Shown: positions 25,101 through 36,700 of the stretch, piece by piece
Layout: each line of letters begins with the position of its first letter
How positions within the stretch are numbered: the first letter of the stretch is position 1
Source of the DNA: Darksidea phi
Lineage: Eukaryota; Ascomycota; Dothideomycetes; Pleosporales; Lentitheciaceae
Assembly (NCBI GenBank): GCA_030770425.1
Contig: JASJFT010000246.1
Coordinates: 1-63,949 of the forward strand
Length of the DNA: 63,949 bases
Reading direction: 5' to 3'
Made by a program: the position numbers and the translations under genes
Notes under the pieces: generated by a model
The model's database searches: none
What the model saw: the letters and a program-made list of their open reading frames with translations, nothing else
What the model was told of the DNA's origin: nothing

Positions 25101-28100
25101 TATTAAAGAAGTTTAGTCTATACCTCTATAATACCCGATATACTATTAAGATAGACGTTAATACCTTAATTACGTAGTTTAATTAGTTATCTACTAATCT
25201 CCCTAGATTAGTAATAAATTAATAACTAGCTATAATCCTACTTTAAGACTTTAAAATCTAATATAGGTCTAAGAAGAAGAATATAATTACTAATATCTTA
25301 TTAAGATATTCTTAGCTAGAAGAATAGATTTAACCTTAAGAAGAAGAGGAAGACTTAGAGCTATTTATAAACTATATTATTAATAAGTATAATAAGTTAA
25401 TAAGAGTCTTTTTTATTACTAATTTAAGAATCTTTAATAATAGTTATTTAGATAAATTAAAAAAGATTACTTACTTTCTTTATATAGTATATAAGTCTAA
25501 TAAACTATTAAGAAGTAAAAAAAGAAGTTAGATAAAGGCTACGTAGACTTTCTTTATAAAAAATAGCTATCTTTTTAAGAAGTTAACTTAGAATCTAGCT
25601 ATTTAATAGGTAGTTAATAACTTTAATATTTAGAAGGCTTTAATATAGGAAGTTTATTAAGCGCTATATTATTAAAGTATCTAAGAAATATTTATAATAA
25701 TTTAGTATTAGTTTTAGTAGAAGAACTAGTTTTAAATAGTAGTAAAAGAGCTTTAAAGCTACCTTAAGTATTAATAAAAATAAGATAATAAAATAAAAGA
25801 GATATTTAAGATTAGTAATCCTAAGGTTATATAGAATTAATAAACTATTAATATTATCTATATATCTATTAGTAAAGGAGGAGTTTAATTCCTTATAATT
25901 ACGTACGAATATTTATTAGAATAGATTAAAGCTAGGGCTCTAAAGAATACTATATCTAAAAATATTATAAAGTTTATTTATTAAGATATTATTTATTAAT
26001 AGGAAGTATTTTCCTAGTTAAGTATTAATAGAGGGTTTAAGAATAAGTTAATAGTTAAAGTATTAGCTAAGTACTATAGAATATATAGAATCTAAGTATC
26101 TTTATATAATTTAAAGGCGTAAAACTTAATTAAGAGAGGTTACTAATTATTAGTTATTATATTAATAAAGCTACTAGATTACTAGTTAAAGAACCTATTA
26201 TTAGTATTATAAACTAATAGAGTAATAGTCTAATACTTAATTAGATATATACTAGCTAAACTAATAATAAAGATTTAGTCTATTCTATTAATTAAACTTA
26301 GTTTAGAATTATAGTAAATACTCCTATAAAATAAGATAGTTTTAACCTTTAATTTACTTATACTCTAAGTAAAATAACTTAAGTAGAAGGATAAGAAGTT
26401 AATAAAAGTAATTAATTATATCTAGTAGTATAGACTTAAGATGGCTAATCGATAGAATTAAGTAAAAGGTAATTAAAGTAACCTAGTAGCTAGAGATTTA
26501 GTTCTTATTTAAAATACTATTAAAGCTAATAATTAATTAGTAAAGTAGAAGTTTAATAATAGATAACTAGGATCTTATCGTATAGTAGAGGCTAGAGTAG
26601 AGTACTTATACTATAGACTTATAAAGCTTAATAGAACTTTATTTATTTATACTATATATAGTAATTAGTTAAAGTAGTTCTATTAGAAGAATCTTAATAA
26701 TAAGGTAATAAAGATACGAGGTAGACTAAAGCTAATTAAAGAGAACCTATTAATTAATAATTATTATCTAATATTAAGAGCTCTAAGATATAAAGAAGTT
26801 AAAGAACTAGATAAAAAGTACTTAGTAATATAAGTATAGATTAATCGTATAAAGTTCCCTATAATAGAGGTACTTTTAATATAGAAGTAAGCTCTATCGT
26901 TAAAAGTTATTATTTAATAGACTATAGCTAGGCTAGAGGTTAAAGAGATAGAATATTAGGTAACTAGTAGTAAATTAGAAAGTAGTAATAAAAAGTAATT
27001 AACTAAGGAATAATTAATTTAGTTAAGAAGAAGTTATAGATTCTAAATTATAATTAAAACTATTTATTTATTTTAATTTTCTAGTTTTTATTTCCTATTA
27101 TTATTATTATAGACCTAGTAGAGAAGGATTATTAGTAATAAGGAAGAAATAGATTAGAAAGTAAAATTTTAAAAGTTATAAACTAGTTTATAAAAGTCTA
27201 AAGATTATATAGAGATACTAAGAGCTAGATATAAAAAGCTATAAAGAGAAGAACTAAGAGTCGATTATTAATTAAAAAAGTAAAATCTAGAAAATCTATA
27301 TAGTCTAAGTAGTAGTAGTACTATTACTATTACTATAACCTCTATTACTACTACGATTACTATAATAGATATTCTTAAAACTTTTACTTTTATCTTTACT
27401 CTTACCCTTATTCTTAGATAATTAATAAGAAATTATTAGTATATTAGAATTCTCTAACGCTTTATTAGTAGTATAAGTTATAATAGATAGATTAGACTAG
27501 GTATAAGAATAATTTAGATTTAAAGGTAATAAATAGCTAGGCTAAACTAAAGAACTACTATAATACTAGTTCTAGTACTTACGCTATACTTAGAGCTCGT
27601 ACTACTAATACTAGTATTTAATTAACTCGTACTACTCTTATTTAATATTACTAAAGCCGCTTTACTTAGACCTAGATAATTATTAAGAATAGTTAAAAGA
27701 CTAAAGGTAGAAGTATAGCTTAATTAGTTTAGTCCTAATAGACTTATTAAGGAGCTAAATTATAAAGTAATATAAAAGAGAACTTAAAGAAGAGCCTAAT
27801 TAAGAATTTAAAGAAGAGTTACTAGTATAAAAGCTAGTTAAAGAAGCTTAAGAGGGAGGGTAATATAGTTACGTCTTACTCGAGTCTATAATATTATTAA
27901 GATTAATTTTAATAAGTAGACGTATAGTACTAGTACTATCTAGTCTAATAGGTTAGTAAATAAAAATAAAAGAAAAAAATTAGAGATAACTTATAAAATA
28001 TAGAGTAGAATTTTAAATTTTTATTAACTATATAGTTAGTATAGAATCCTTAGACTATTAACTAATTATTCTAGTATATCTATTAATAACTAGTCTAGAT

Positions 28101-29284
28101 CTTACTAACCTTTAGGTTAGTATATTAATTATAGACTAGACTAGCTCTACTATTATAATCTTAAATCTAGAATACGTAGTAGTATATATCTACTTAAATA
28201 TTCTATAAATAGAAACCTTTCTAGGTTCTTAAGTTAAAAAAGTTATAAATAATTATACTACTCTTTATAAGAAAGTCGAAATTATAAGTAATAATAAAAT
28301 TATACTAAGTTATATACTAGATAGTATTAGTATATAGAATAGCTTCTAAAGAGATACTCTAATACTTAATATTATAAAGATATTAATTAAAATTAATCTA
28401 AAAAGCTTAATTAATAATTTAATTAGTCTACGGAGTTACTATAGGTAAATTAATATAGATATTAATTAATTAGAAAGAAAAAAAACTTACGCTACTTTAG
28501 GATAGTAGTATTAGTTATTATTAATAGATAGTTATAGAGCTTTAATTCTTAATTACTTTTTCTATCTTCTAAAGACTAATTAGGAGGATACTAGCTACTA
28601 CTATTATTACTAAAGGCGTCTATAGTAGTACTACTTATAAATAGATTAATAATAATACTCTTACTAGATATAACTAGGTAAAGAAGTAAGAGGCTTAAAG
28701 ATTAAGAAATTAAAAGCTAAGAAGTTAGAGGCTTAAGAGGCTAATAGGCTAGTAAATAAGAAGAGTAGTTATAAAGAGAAGATTAAAGAGTCTAAGAGAG
28801 TATTAAAAGGGGCCTTTTATATATATTTTAACTAGTTACTAGTTATAAAAAAATTAAAATAAAAGTATTTAAAAACTTACTTATAGATATTATTATAAAG
28901 TCGTTAGATAAGAGTTTAAGGACTATATAGAGGTAAAGAAGCCTATTAAGAAGCTAGAACTAGATTAAAGACTAATTAGTTTTATAATAATATATTAAAC
29001 TAACTAGAGGAAGTTTATCTTTATAATTATACTAACTTACTATTAAAGGTCTTAGAAAGAAAGAGGTATTAAGATTAGACTATAGCTTATTTATAAAAGA
29101 GGAGAAAAATAAGAGGTTTACTAATAGCTTTTTAAGACTATTTAAAGATAAAGATTACTTAAAAAGGGGTCCTTAATAGACTAGTAATAGGATTTACTAT
29201 TAATAATATACTAGTATTATATAAAGTTACTCGATTAGGTAGTAGAGCTTAAGAGGGCTAAGCTCTTTTAGTTAGAAAGGAAAA

Positions 29285-29548
29285 TATAGTATAGTAGTAA
29301 AGAAAGTCTCCTAATCAAGCGTTAAAGAATTAGGTAAGTAGTAGAATATTAGACCGAGCTCTAAAGAGCTATTATCTAGGAGTATCTTTAGCTAGAGTTT
29401 ATTATCTATCCTATTATATAGTAGATAAGAGGAAATAGTTTAATTTAACTAGTTTTAGCTATCTATTCTATTAACTCTTCCTCTTCTACTTCTCTAACTA
29501 CGGGTCGTAAGCTTTATTACCCTATCTCTAATATATCTATATACTATA
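29285..29548 (+). repeat. GypB 3' LTR
   Basis: 264 bp, partner of 18,933-19,196. A surviving CA at 29,316 ('ctaatcaagc') is a rare unmutated site. Confidence 0.78.
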
Positions 29549-30440
29549 CTACTTATATATAGTATTTATTCTTAGAAATATTTAATTATTAAGTATACCT
29601 TTTTAAGTATTAGATAAAAGTATTTCTTTTTAATTAATCTAATATCTCCTTTACCTCTATATAATAGAATATTATTACTATATAGATCTATAAAGTCCTT
29701 TTAATATTATTTATTAAATCGTCTATTATATAGCTAATTTATTTTTTATTATCTTTTAAATAACTAACGTCTAGATTACTAGAATTAAAGTCGCTAATCT
29801 AGCCCTAATTAATATTATTCTACTTATTAGTAGACTATACTTAGGCTTTCTTATAGATACTCTTAGGCTCTCTCTAACGACGTACTAATTAGTCTATTAA
29901 TTAGCTATAGTTATAGTAATTTTTCTTTTTATAATTTATATTTCTATAGTAATAGCTAGTAGGAAGCCGTTTCCTCTACTTATAGTAGAGAATATTTAGG
30001 CTTTAATTATAAGTCGAGACTACCTAGGCTAACTACTACTAATAATACCTAGGCGGCGTTTATTTTACCTATTACGCTTATTCTCTTATACTTACTTCTT
30101 TATAAGCCTTCCTATAAGGTATTTCTCTATATATACTTCGCGCTTAGAATTCTATCTGTTTATTTAATATAGCGATACCTACTACTATAGCTCCTATTTC
30201 CTCGGGTTTATATATATATATTATTAGGAATATTCTACTACTCTACTATACTTTATCTAGGTATTCTCGTGTACCGAAATAGGACTATTTATTCTAAGAA
30301 ACATCGAAATAAAACTCCTAAGGTAGGCTAGAATAGAGGTAGTTATTCCCAGGCGCGTATCTCTACCTCGCATGGCATAGTACGAGTTAACTTATCCTTA
30401 CCTCCCGGTCGATTATTACATACCGAACCCGGTCAGTATA
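29549..30440. other. RIP-mutated flank grading into GC-normal island 2
   Basis: No gene is recognised. CA/TG begin to reappear at about 30,170 and are normal from about 30,300, so the RIP boundary here spans roughly 150 bp. Confidence 0.5.
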
Positions 30441-30486
30441 TATGCCTGTGGATTCCCGTGGTGAGCTTCTGGTCTTTTCTCCAAGT

Positions 30487-31156
30487 TCATCCATTCACCA
30501 TAGCAACATGGTCAGAGTCAATAGTCCGATTGAGCACGGTGAAGGAAGGAGTGCTGGGTGTTTCAACGGCGATGCCGGAATGGATACCGATGCGCAAGAC
30601 GGCGGACATGACTACGCCGGCGGATTCAACGGTTACAGGAAGGAACTCGAACTGGCCGCAGTTGCTGGTGTTGATGTTGGCCGGAGAAGGGTGGTGTGGT
30701 CGGCGGTGGGACTTACAACGCGATGTTTGAGACGTTCTGCCCAAATAGGGCGATGTCGATGGCGATGCCGTCCTCCAGCTTAATGTGGAAGCCGCTGCTG
30801 ATGTCGATGCTACCCTTCACATTCAGGAGCAAGTCAACCTTGAAGACGACGCCGAGCTTGAGATCTCTACCGACTCCAATGCCAATCGGGGTGTTACTCG
30901 TGTATAGATTGAGCTCATATGCCGCACCGGCGCCGAGTATAGTGTTCAGGTGCAGATAGAGTTCTATGCCGTCGAACTGGAACCGGAGCGTACACTCAGG
31001 GATGTCCAGAACCTCCATATCAAAGCTAAACTTGATCGTTGGGAAAGCGAAGCCGTCAAGACTGATGCCGTCGCCGAACTTCTCGAGGACGCCTTCGGTG
31101 TAGTTCGCGAAGAAGTCTCGTATCGCCCCAAGTCCGGCGTGGAACGCGCCACTTGG
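30487..31156 (-). pseudogene. Fragment of a fungal gene family of unknown function (5' and 3' truncated)
   Basis: Two exons (31,156-30,717 and 30,664-30,487) joined by a 52-nt GTAAGT...CAG intron encode 205 residues. The splice turns NVSNIA|L into NVSNIAFNCGQFEFLPV. The sequence resembles a family I have seen annotated as fungal GPI-anchored or hypothetical proteins (motifs FQFDGIELYLHLNT, NLYTSNTPIGIGV, GSIDISSGFHIKLEDGIAID, ESAGVVMSAVLRIGIHSG). That family assignment is from memory. An in-frame stop lies directly upstream of a possible acceptor (AAATTTAG) at 31,157, and I found no signal-peptide exon. Downstream the conserved part ends after IHSGIAVETP and stops at 30,487, next to RIP-mutated DNA. 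It is therefore probably a relic cut by transposon activity, though more divergent 5' exons cannot be excluded. Confidence 0.55.
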
Positions 31157-32392
31157 CTAAATTTAATAATCCCACGCCGGCTGGGAAAATGGTTTGGCCC
31201 CATAAAACGCCGACCATATAAGCGTCGGCAATCCTCATTGGTGGAGAAGCTGGAGTAAGGGAGTACGACGGCTGTTCTCCGCACCCTGAAACGCTGCACA
31301 TGCGATATTGTGTTCGAGGCGGTGCTGTGCCGCGAAGTGCGGAGAGGTCACTTCTTTGCGCGGCCCGTTCCAGAAGCGGGGGAGCTGGGGAGATAATGTC
31401 GAGAGTCTGTTTGCGAGACGGATTCGCGGGAGACGTAGTGCGTGCCGGATGCAGGGGATGTAACGATGAAGGCATAGAAAGCCTGGGCAGCGTCTAGCAG
31501 ACTCAATCTCGAATATTGGTGGCTGCGAAATCGTCATCGTTCCGATGACTCGAGCACACAACACCAGCCGTGAGGCTTCGCATATGCCCATGGATTCGTA
31601 CCTGCCCAGGAAACATGGCGATGCCCTCGCTCCTGCCCCGAACAAAACTTTCTCTGCCACTCAACACCACCCTCGGCATCATCTACACCTCTCAATACTT
31701 CGCTTCTCCCGCCAACCGCCATTTCCTAAGTATCGCTCTATGCCTAGCTTTCATTTCGTTGAATTCCCAGTCGCATGACCATTTTCGGCATCCGCGGATG
31801 CTGGCTGCGCCCAATCCCCCAGCCGCGAATGAGGCCGAAGCGCTCGTACACATCCACCATGCAATCGCTCTCAGGAAAACACAGAACACTCCGATCCAAA
31901 TTCCAGTCCATTCGCTATAGCCCTGCTAAGATGAAGTGAACAGATGCCATAATTCCCCGAGCAATTCCCGAGAAACGTTGATGGCGCGAATGGGCCAGCC
32001 GGAAGTCTGAGATTTCACACCACGCCCGCTTCCCTCAGCCATCATTTTCATGCCTGCATAGATGACTATAGCGAGCAAGAGAGGCCAAAAAATTCTATAA
32101 ATAGACCCTGCTACTGGCAGTGTTTCTGCTCTCCACGATCGATTATTCTTGACGTTACCGTCTCCGAACTAGTTACCTCGATACTACTGTTGACCAAACA
32201 AACACACCAATGCAGAAGACCGCAGTGCTTAGATTTCCAGCTCGACACGGAACGCATTACCATCATTACACTATAAGGGCAGCGGCACTCGGACTTCGTC
32301 CCTTCGCGAATCGAGGGAAACGGGACCATGCTAGTCACATCCATCCCATGGCTACATAGGCTCAAACGCTTATTATCAACTATAGCAAGAGC
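31157..32392. other. GC-normal intergenic DNA without a supported gene
   Basis: Several overlapping 60-140-codon frames exist on both strands. None gives a recognisable protein, domain or coherent splice structure, and they overlap each other. I treat them as chance frames. Confidence 0.45.
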
Positions 32393-32912
32393 GTGAGATC
32401 CGAAGCCGCAGTCCCAATGATTGATACTTCACCGCCATCTCCTCCGGTGGTAATAGCTCCGGGTGCTGATCTGAAGAAACGCGCTTATCCGCTGGACGAG
32501 AGTGTGATGGAGTACTTGGCGCCGACGATGAGGAAGCTTTGTCTGAAAGACAAGATTGCTGTTCTTACTGGGTAAATCTACTCTCATGCGATGGAGAAAA
32601 TTCGGGCAGGCTGTCCAAGGTATAGAACTGGTCGAGGCCTGGGCTACAACATGGCTCAAACGGTTTGCTGAAGTAGGTGTGAGAAGCATTGCAATCCTAG
32701 ACCCGCTCCGAATAGACAGCGAGCAAGCAGCACGAGAATTTGCCGAGCAAACAGGAGTGGACGTGCTATTCTACCCCATCGACATTACCCTGGAATTAGT
32801 TGTCCAACAGACGATCCAAGGCATCATGGACCACTTCCGCCACATCGACATCCCGATCAACTCAGTTGGCATCGCCGAGCACGTCCACCAATACCGGCAA
32901 TCCTACAAATGA
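32393..32912 (+). pseudogene. Short-chain dehydrogenase/reductase, frameshifted and truncated
   Basis: Exon 1 (to 32,571; likely start ATG at 32,417) ends ...KDKIAVLTG. A 54-nt intron (32,572-32,625, GTAAAT...TATAG) joins to GRGLGYNMAQTVC and completes the Rossmann motif TGTGRGLG (TGxxxGxG). One extra base near 32,669 then makes TGA. Shifting frame restores EVGVRSIAILDPLR, EFAEQTGVDVLFYPID and INSVGIAE. The expected NNAG/NSAG position is present, but the sequence diverges right after it and stops at 32,912, before the catalytic Ser-Tyr-xxx-Lys. About half of a ~280-aa SDR is therefore missing and the gene cannot be functional. It lies between the unknown-family fragment and the multidomain patatin gene, in a small graveyard of degraded genes. 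Confidence 0.75.
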
Positions 32913-33738
32913 GGGTGCTAATAATGTGTTAGTCCCAATATACCCGCGGATAGCTACGAACTACAGAAAATACGGCAAGACAATAATAGCAGATAAAAGT
33001 ACCTTAAGATCACCTTTCTTCGATATTGCCCCGCTAAGAAGACTGAAGTTGGTCGGTGTTGACGTTCTAAATGGTCAACCTGAGGACCTGGCGGTCGCGT
33101 TGATGTAACCAGTGGCGTTAATATTATTAGTAGGTTATACAAAGCCAGCCGAGACCATAGTAGTATTATAAATAGGATTTATATTATATAATATATAGTT
33201 ATTATACAGGGGCCGTAATATATAATTATATTTAAAGAGAAAGTAAATAGATTCTTAGTCCTATATAAAGTAGATATTATAAGAAGCGGAATCCGAAGGG
33301 CATGTACCAGATAGAATATAGATAAGTTAATAAGAAGCTATAAAAGCTCTATATCAGCCAGTTACTGAGCTCTATATAGGCCAGCTGCTGATTGGGTGCA
33401 ACCTGTGGCTGTGCGAAATGATTGGCTATTAGGCATTTAAATGCTATCTGTCTAAAAGTAGTAATAACGCTAACCTATCTTAGACAGTGACAGGGATATT
33501 TGATTTCAGCGGACTGGAATGTAAAGCTCCGCTCGTTCTTCGCTCCGCAATAACTATTTGATTTGCCACAGCGAAGATTCGAGAATATTCTATTGTACAA
33601 AGAAGCACATGATTAATATTCGCCACTTTAGCCTCACCGTCCACCCATCTACCCATTCATTATACTCGTACAGTTTGCTCTTCATCCCCTTCACTCCCCT
33701 CCGCACGTCTGCACTGGCTGCCCCAACACTTGAACACT
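32913..33738. other. Intergenic, with a short RIP-mutated patch
   Basis: From 33,110 to about 33,300 the DNA is AT-rich and nearly free of CA/TG, probably a small transposon relic. At about 33,345-33,395 two imperfect copies of a 23-bp segment ('agctctatatcagccagtta' / 'agctctatataggccagctg') lie in tandem. A frame ending at 33,108 is open but unrecognisable. This stretch lies downstream of the minus-strand patatin gene. Confidence 0.45.
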
Positions 33739-36700
33739 TTAATACCTATACGTCTCCCTTTGACTCTCCTCCAACGCCCTCCTCACTCTCCTCTGATAAT
33801 CCCTCTGCTCCTCTTCCTGATCCGCAAGACTAATCTGCAGCGCGAATTCCAATTCCAAATCCGCCTTTTCAATCTCTTGCGGCTTCGCAACCTTCTCGTT
33901 AACTTCATACGACGGGGGCTGATAATAAGGATTGTTCGAAGGCGGCGGTGGAGTAGGTTTATGCCCCGGCTGAGCAGGAGCGCGAAGGATGTCGTCGAAG
34001 GTAGGTGTGGTATGCTGACTCCACGGTTGGGCGGCCGCGGTTTGGGGCGATGAGTAGGCGTTGTCGGCGTGGTAGTATCTGTAGGTGCTTGAGGGGGCAG
34101 CGGTAATGGTGAAGCCTGATGGGGTGGTAGCCGGTGCTGGAGGTGGCTGCGGTGTGCGTGTTGGAGGATGTGTTGCCCGCGAATGGGGATTGCTCATTGG
34201 CGAAGGTGTCGGGTTCGACTGTGGCATGCTCGTTGGTGGGATACGATTGCGTGAGAAAGAGCGCGGATTCGTGTCTGGAGCTGAATATGGTGTATCATAG
34301 CCCCCTTGATGTTGACCTGTTTCGTGCGTCGTGACACGAACACTAGTTATCTCGCGTTCTCTTTGCGGCTGCTCAGGCGGCGAGTCCGTACTAAAATACC
34401 TGCGATGCCGGGATGAATTGCGCGGTGCTTGTTGCTCTTGTCCATGGGTGACGGGAGACTTGTCACGCCGTATGCCGCTGGATGGTATCTCCATTGAGCG
34501 AGGTCGCGTCTCTGGCTGTTGAGGCGGCTTGTTCTCGTCGCGCAGACTGAGTTTTGAGAATTTCGACTTCAGACTCAGTCCCCGTGCGGCCTTTTCTGGC
34601 GTAACTCGAGCCATAACCTCATCTGATTTGCGACGACCGTCTTCGTTCAAACCGTGCGGTTGGGTGCTGAGATTCTGCTCCGAAGCGCTCGCCGGCGCTC
34701 CGGGTCGTAGCAATGCTGTTCCCTTCCCACTTAGTGCGTTGATCGATGGAATACCTCGCCGAGTTCCGGATCTTGATACTGTGCCCTCGGGGGTTTCTTC
34801 TATCTCTTCAGTGTCTACTTCTTTGCAAGTGTTAGTTCATGGTGGAGCGTACGATGGGGATGCCTTACCAGCGCGGTCAATCTCCTTGAAGAAATCGCGA
34901 GGGAAACCACTGATCGGATAGCCTTTGATCCGGCCCGATGAAGTGTGGAGATGAAGCCTGATCTCGGCATCCCTCCCGGTTGTTGCTACCGTCAGCTCAA
35001 TTTCTCGAACGTTGAGTTCACCATGGCTGGCCATTCTTTCAATGCGCGAGGAGTCGAGATTGATCTGCGCCACGTTAATTTCTGTGGTATGCTTCAAGCA
35101 GTGCAAGGTTCAATCTTACCTCGTCCCTGCTATGTTGTTCAACGCCGTCCCAAGTATCAATATAGGGCTGAAAGTCCACTCTTTGATGCTTTTTGAAGAA
35201 TACACCCATCTCTTTTGCCCACTTTGACGACTCTTCGAAGCGACATTGCAGCTTACCTATAAAGTTTAGCGAAAAATGCAATGGGAATGCGTTGAGTCTG
35301 CTGAGCTTACCTCTCACCCTGGCCGTTCCCCGGGACATGTCTCTTGTCGCGTGTGTTCGCTCGAAATAGAAGCTGCTTGCTACCAAGCGGAAGACAATGT
35401 CCTCAAGCTTAGTCCTGGCCTCGGGCTCCTCCAGACATTGGGCAACATCTAGCTGAAGTCGTTCAACCTCGCCTTTGGCATCAAGCTGTGGCGGGGTTCG
35501 ACCGATATCTGGGTTCATGCGAATATAGCGGCGCAGATCCTCACGATGAGCGGCGCCTTGTTCCGTTGCGTCCAAGAACTCTTCCCACTGACGCTCGCAG
35601 TTTATTGAGTCTCCCAACTTATTGATCTATCTTGCGTGAGCTGTCATCCAAAAGCAAGTCCGATGCGTACTGACCGCTGCCTTCCCATATTGAAACAGTC
35701 CGGCGAAATGTTTGACCTTGCTGGTCGCCTTTAGTTTGGCTTTGTCATGATTGCTAGACGAGGTCCTCTTGCGCCTAGATGAATCAGCGAGTAAAGAACA
35801 AGGAGGTCGTGATCCACTCACTGTGTTTCGAACCTCTCAGTGCGGAGCTTCTCCGCCACAGCCTGCTGGTGCTGTGACGTACCGATCGATAGCAGTACGT
35901 CTGGATGATTGTCTTGTACATCTGGCCACAGTAATTGTCGCTCTCGATTCCCCACCTTTGCTGGATTGTTATTGTGAAACGCCCCATCAAGATAGGTTTC
36001 TTCGGTGATTGGATGGACGAATGGCTTGAAGAATGGTGTAGCGGCAGAGGTTGCTGCCCCAGCATGCCATATCTTCATCTCAGCATGCGGCTCGCTAGGC
36101 CTAAGAAATTCGTAGCTCTGCTTGTCGTCCTTGGGGTTCCTGCGGCAGTAATTCGCGACGACAATCCCTTTGGTGGCGACTTCGTCGGTTGTGGTCACGG
36201 CTACGCGGGCTACATTGTCCGAGTCCTGGGGCCCGCCGAACAGGTATTTGCTTCCAAGTGACTCGAACAAGGCCTCGTGAAGCGGTGTAGTCTTCCAAGT
36301 GCTTCCGTGACTGGCAGTGGTGATGTATTGAAGAGGGGCGATGCCATGAAATTCCCGGGGCGTGAATGCTTTGTCGCAGAGGCGCTTGAATTCATCAATG
36401 CATTTGTGGACGGGCCATTGCTTCACAGCAAGCGCCAATGCAATGATGCCTCCGGTACTACGGTTGTCAAATCACTACAAGTTTCTATTGAGTAGTATAC
36501 GAACCTTGTTCCAACGATGAGATCAAAGAAAGCACTGATTGGGATCTGAACGCCTAGCTTCTTTTGGATCTGGCTGAGAACCTCAAGTTCTACAATTCCA
36601 CGAATACCTCCCCTACGCATACATTAGCTCTTGCTCTTACCCTTGCTTGCGCATACATACCCATCGAGAGAGAGGATACGGACACCTGCAAAATCAGGCT

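Larger units (their letters stand above)
18933..29548 (+). mobile_element. GypB Ty3/Gypsy retrotransposon, near full length (10.6 kb), RIP-inactivated
   Basis: It is bounded by two 264-bp LTRs (18,933-19,196 and 29,285-29,548). Both begin 'tatagtatagtag' (original TG) and end 'atactata' (original CA). After the 5' LTR comes 'gtttttagta', where an unmutated form would give a TGGT-type primer-binding site. The plus strand retains reverse-transcriptase and RNase H signatures at about 24.0-25.4 kb, including a DD-to-NN change in the RT active-site box and a degenerate 'YRPGK..VADILLR' at about 25.3 kb. Integrase-like sequence follows at about 25.9-26.7 kb. The internal 10.1 kb is longer than usual: there is ~4.8 kb before RT and ~2.5 kb after integrase that I cannot assign, so extra ORFs or nested insertions are likely. 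Purine-rich DNA precedes the 3' LTR. Confidence 0.72.

Noticed and set aside
18929..29553. Target-site duplication for GypB (tctac / ctact)
   Set aside because: The two 5-mers match only if the LTR boundary is shifted by one base, which would break the TG...CA (now TA...TA) termini. I do not claim a duplication.
31235..31920. Overlapping frames of 65-141 codons on both strands
   Set aside because: There is no recognisable domain, splice pattern or signal peptide, and the frames overlap each other, so a gene call cannot be supported.
32800..33108. 102-codon plus ORF as a separate gene
   Set aside because: Its first third is a shadow of the SDR pseudogene in another frame; the rest has no recognisable features and ends at a RIP-mutated patch.
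35627..35821. Separate small gene on the minus strand
   Set aside because: It is exon 8 of the large gene read through both neighbouring introns; splice sites at 35,774 and 35,675 keep the frame.
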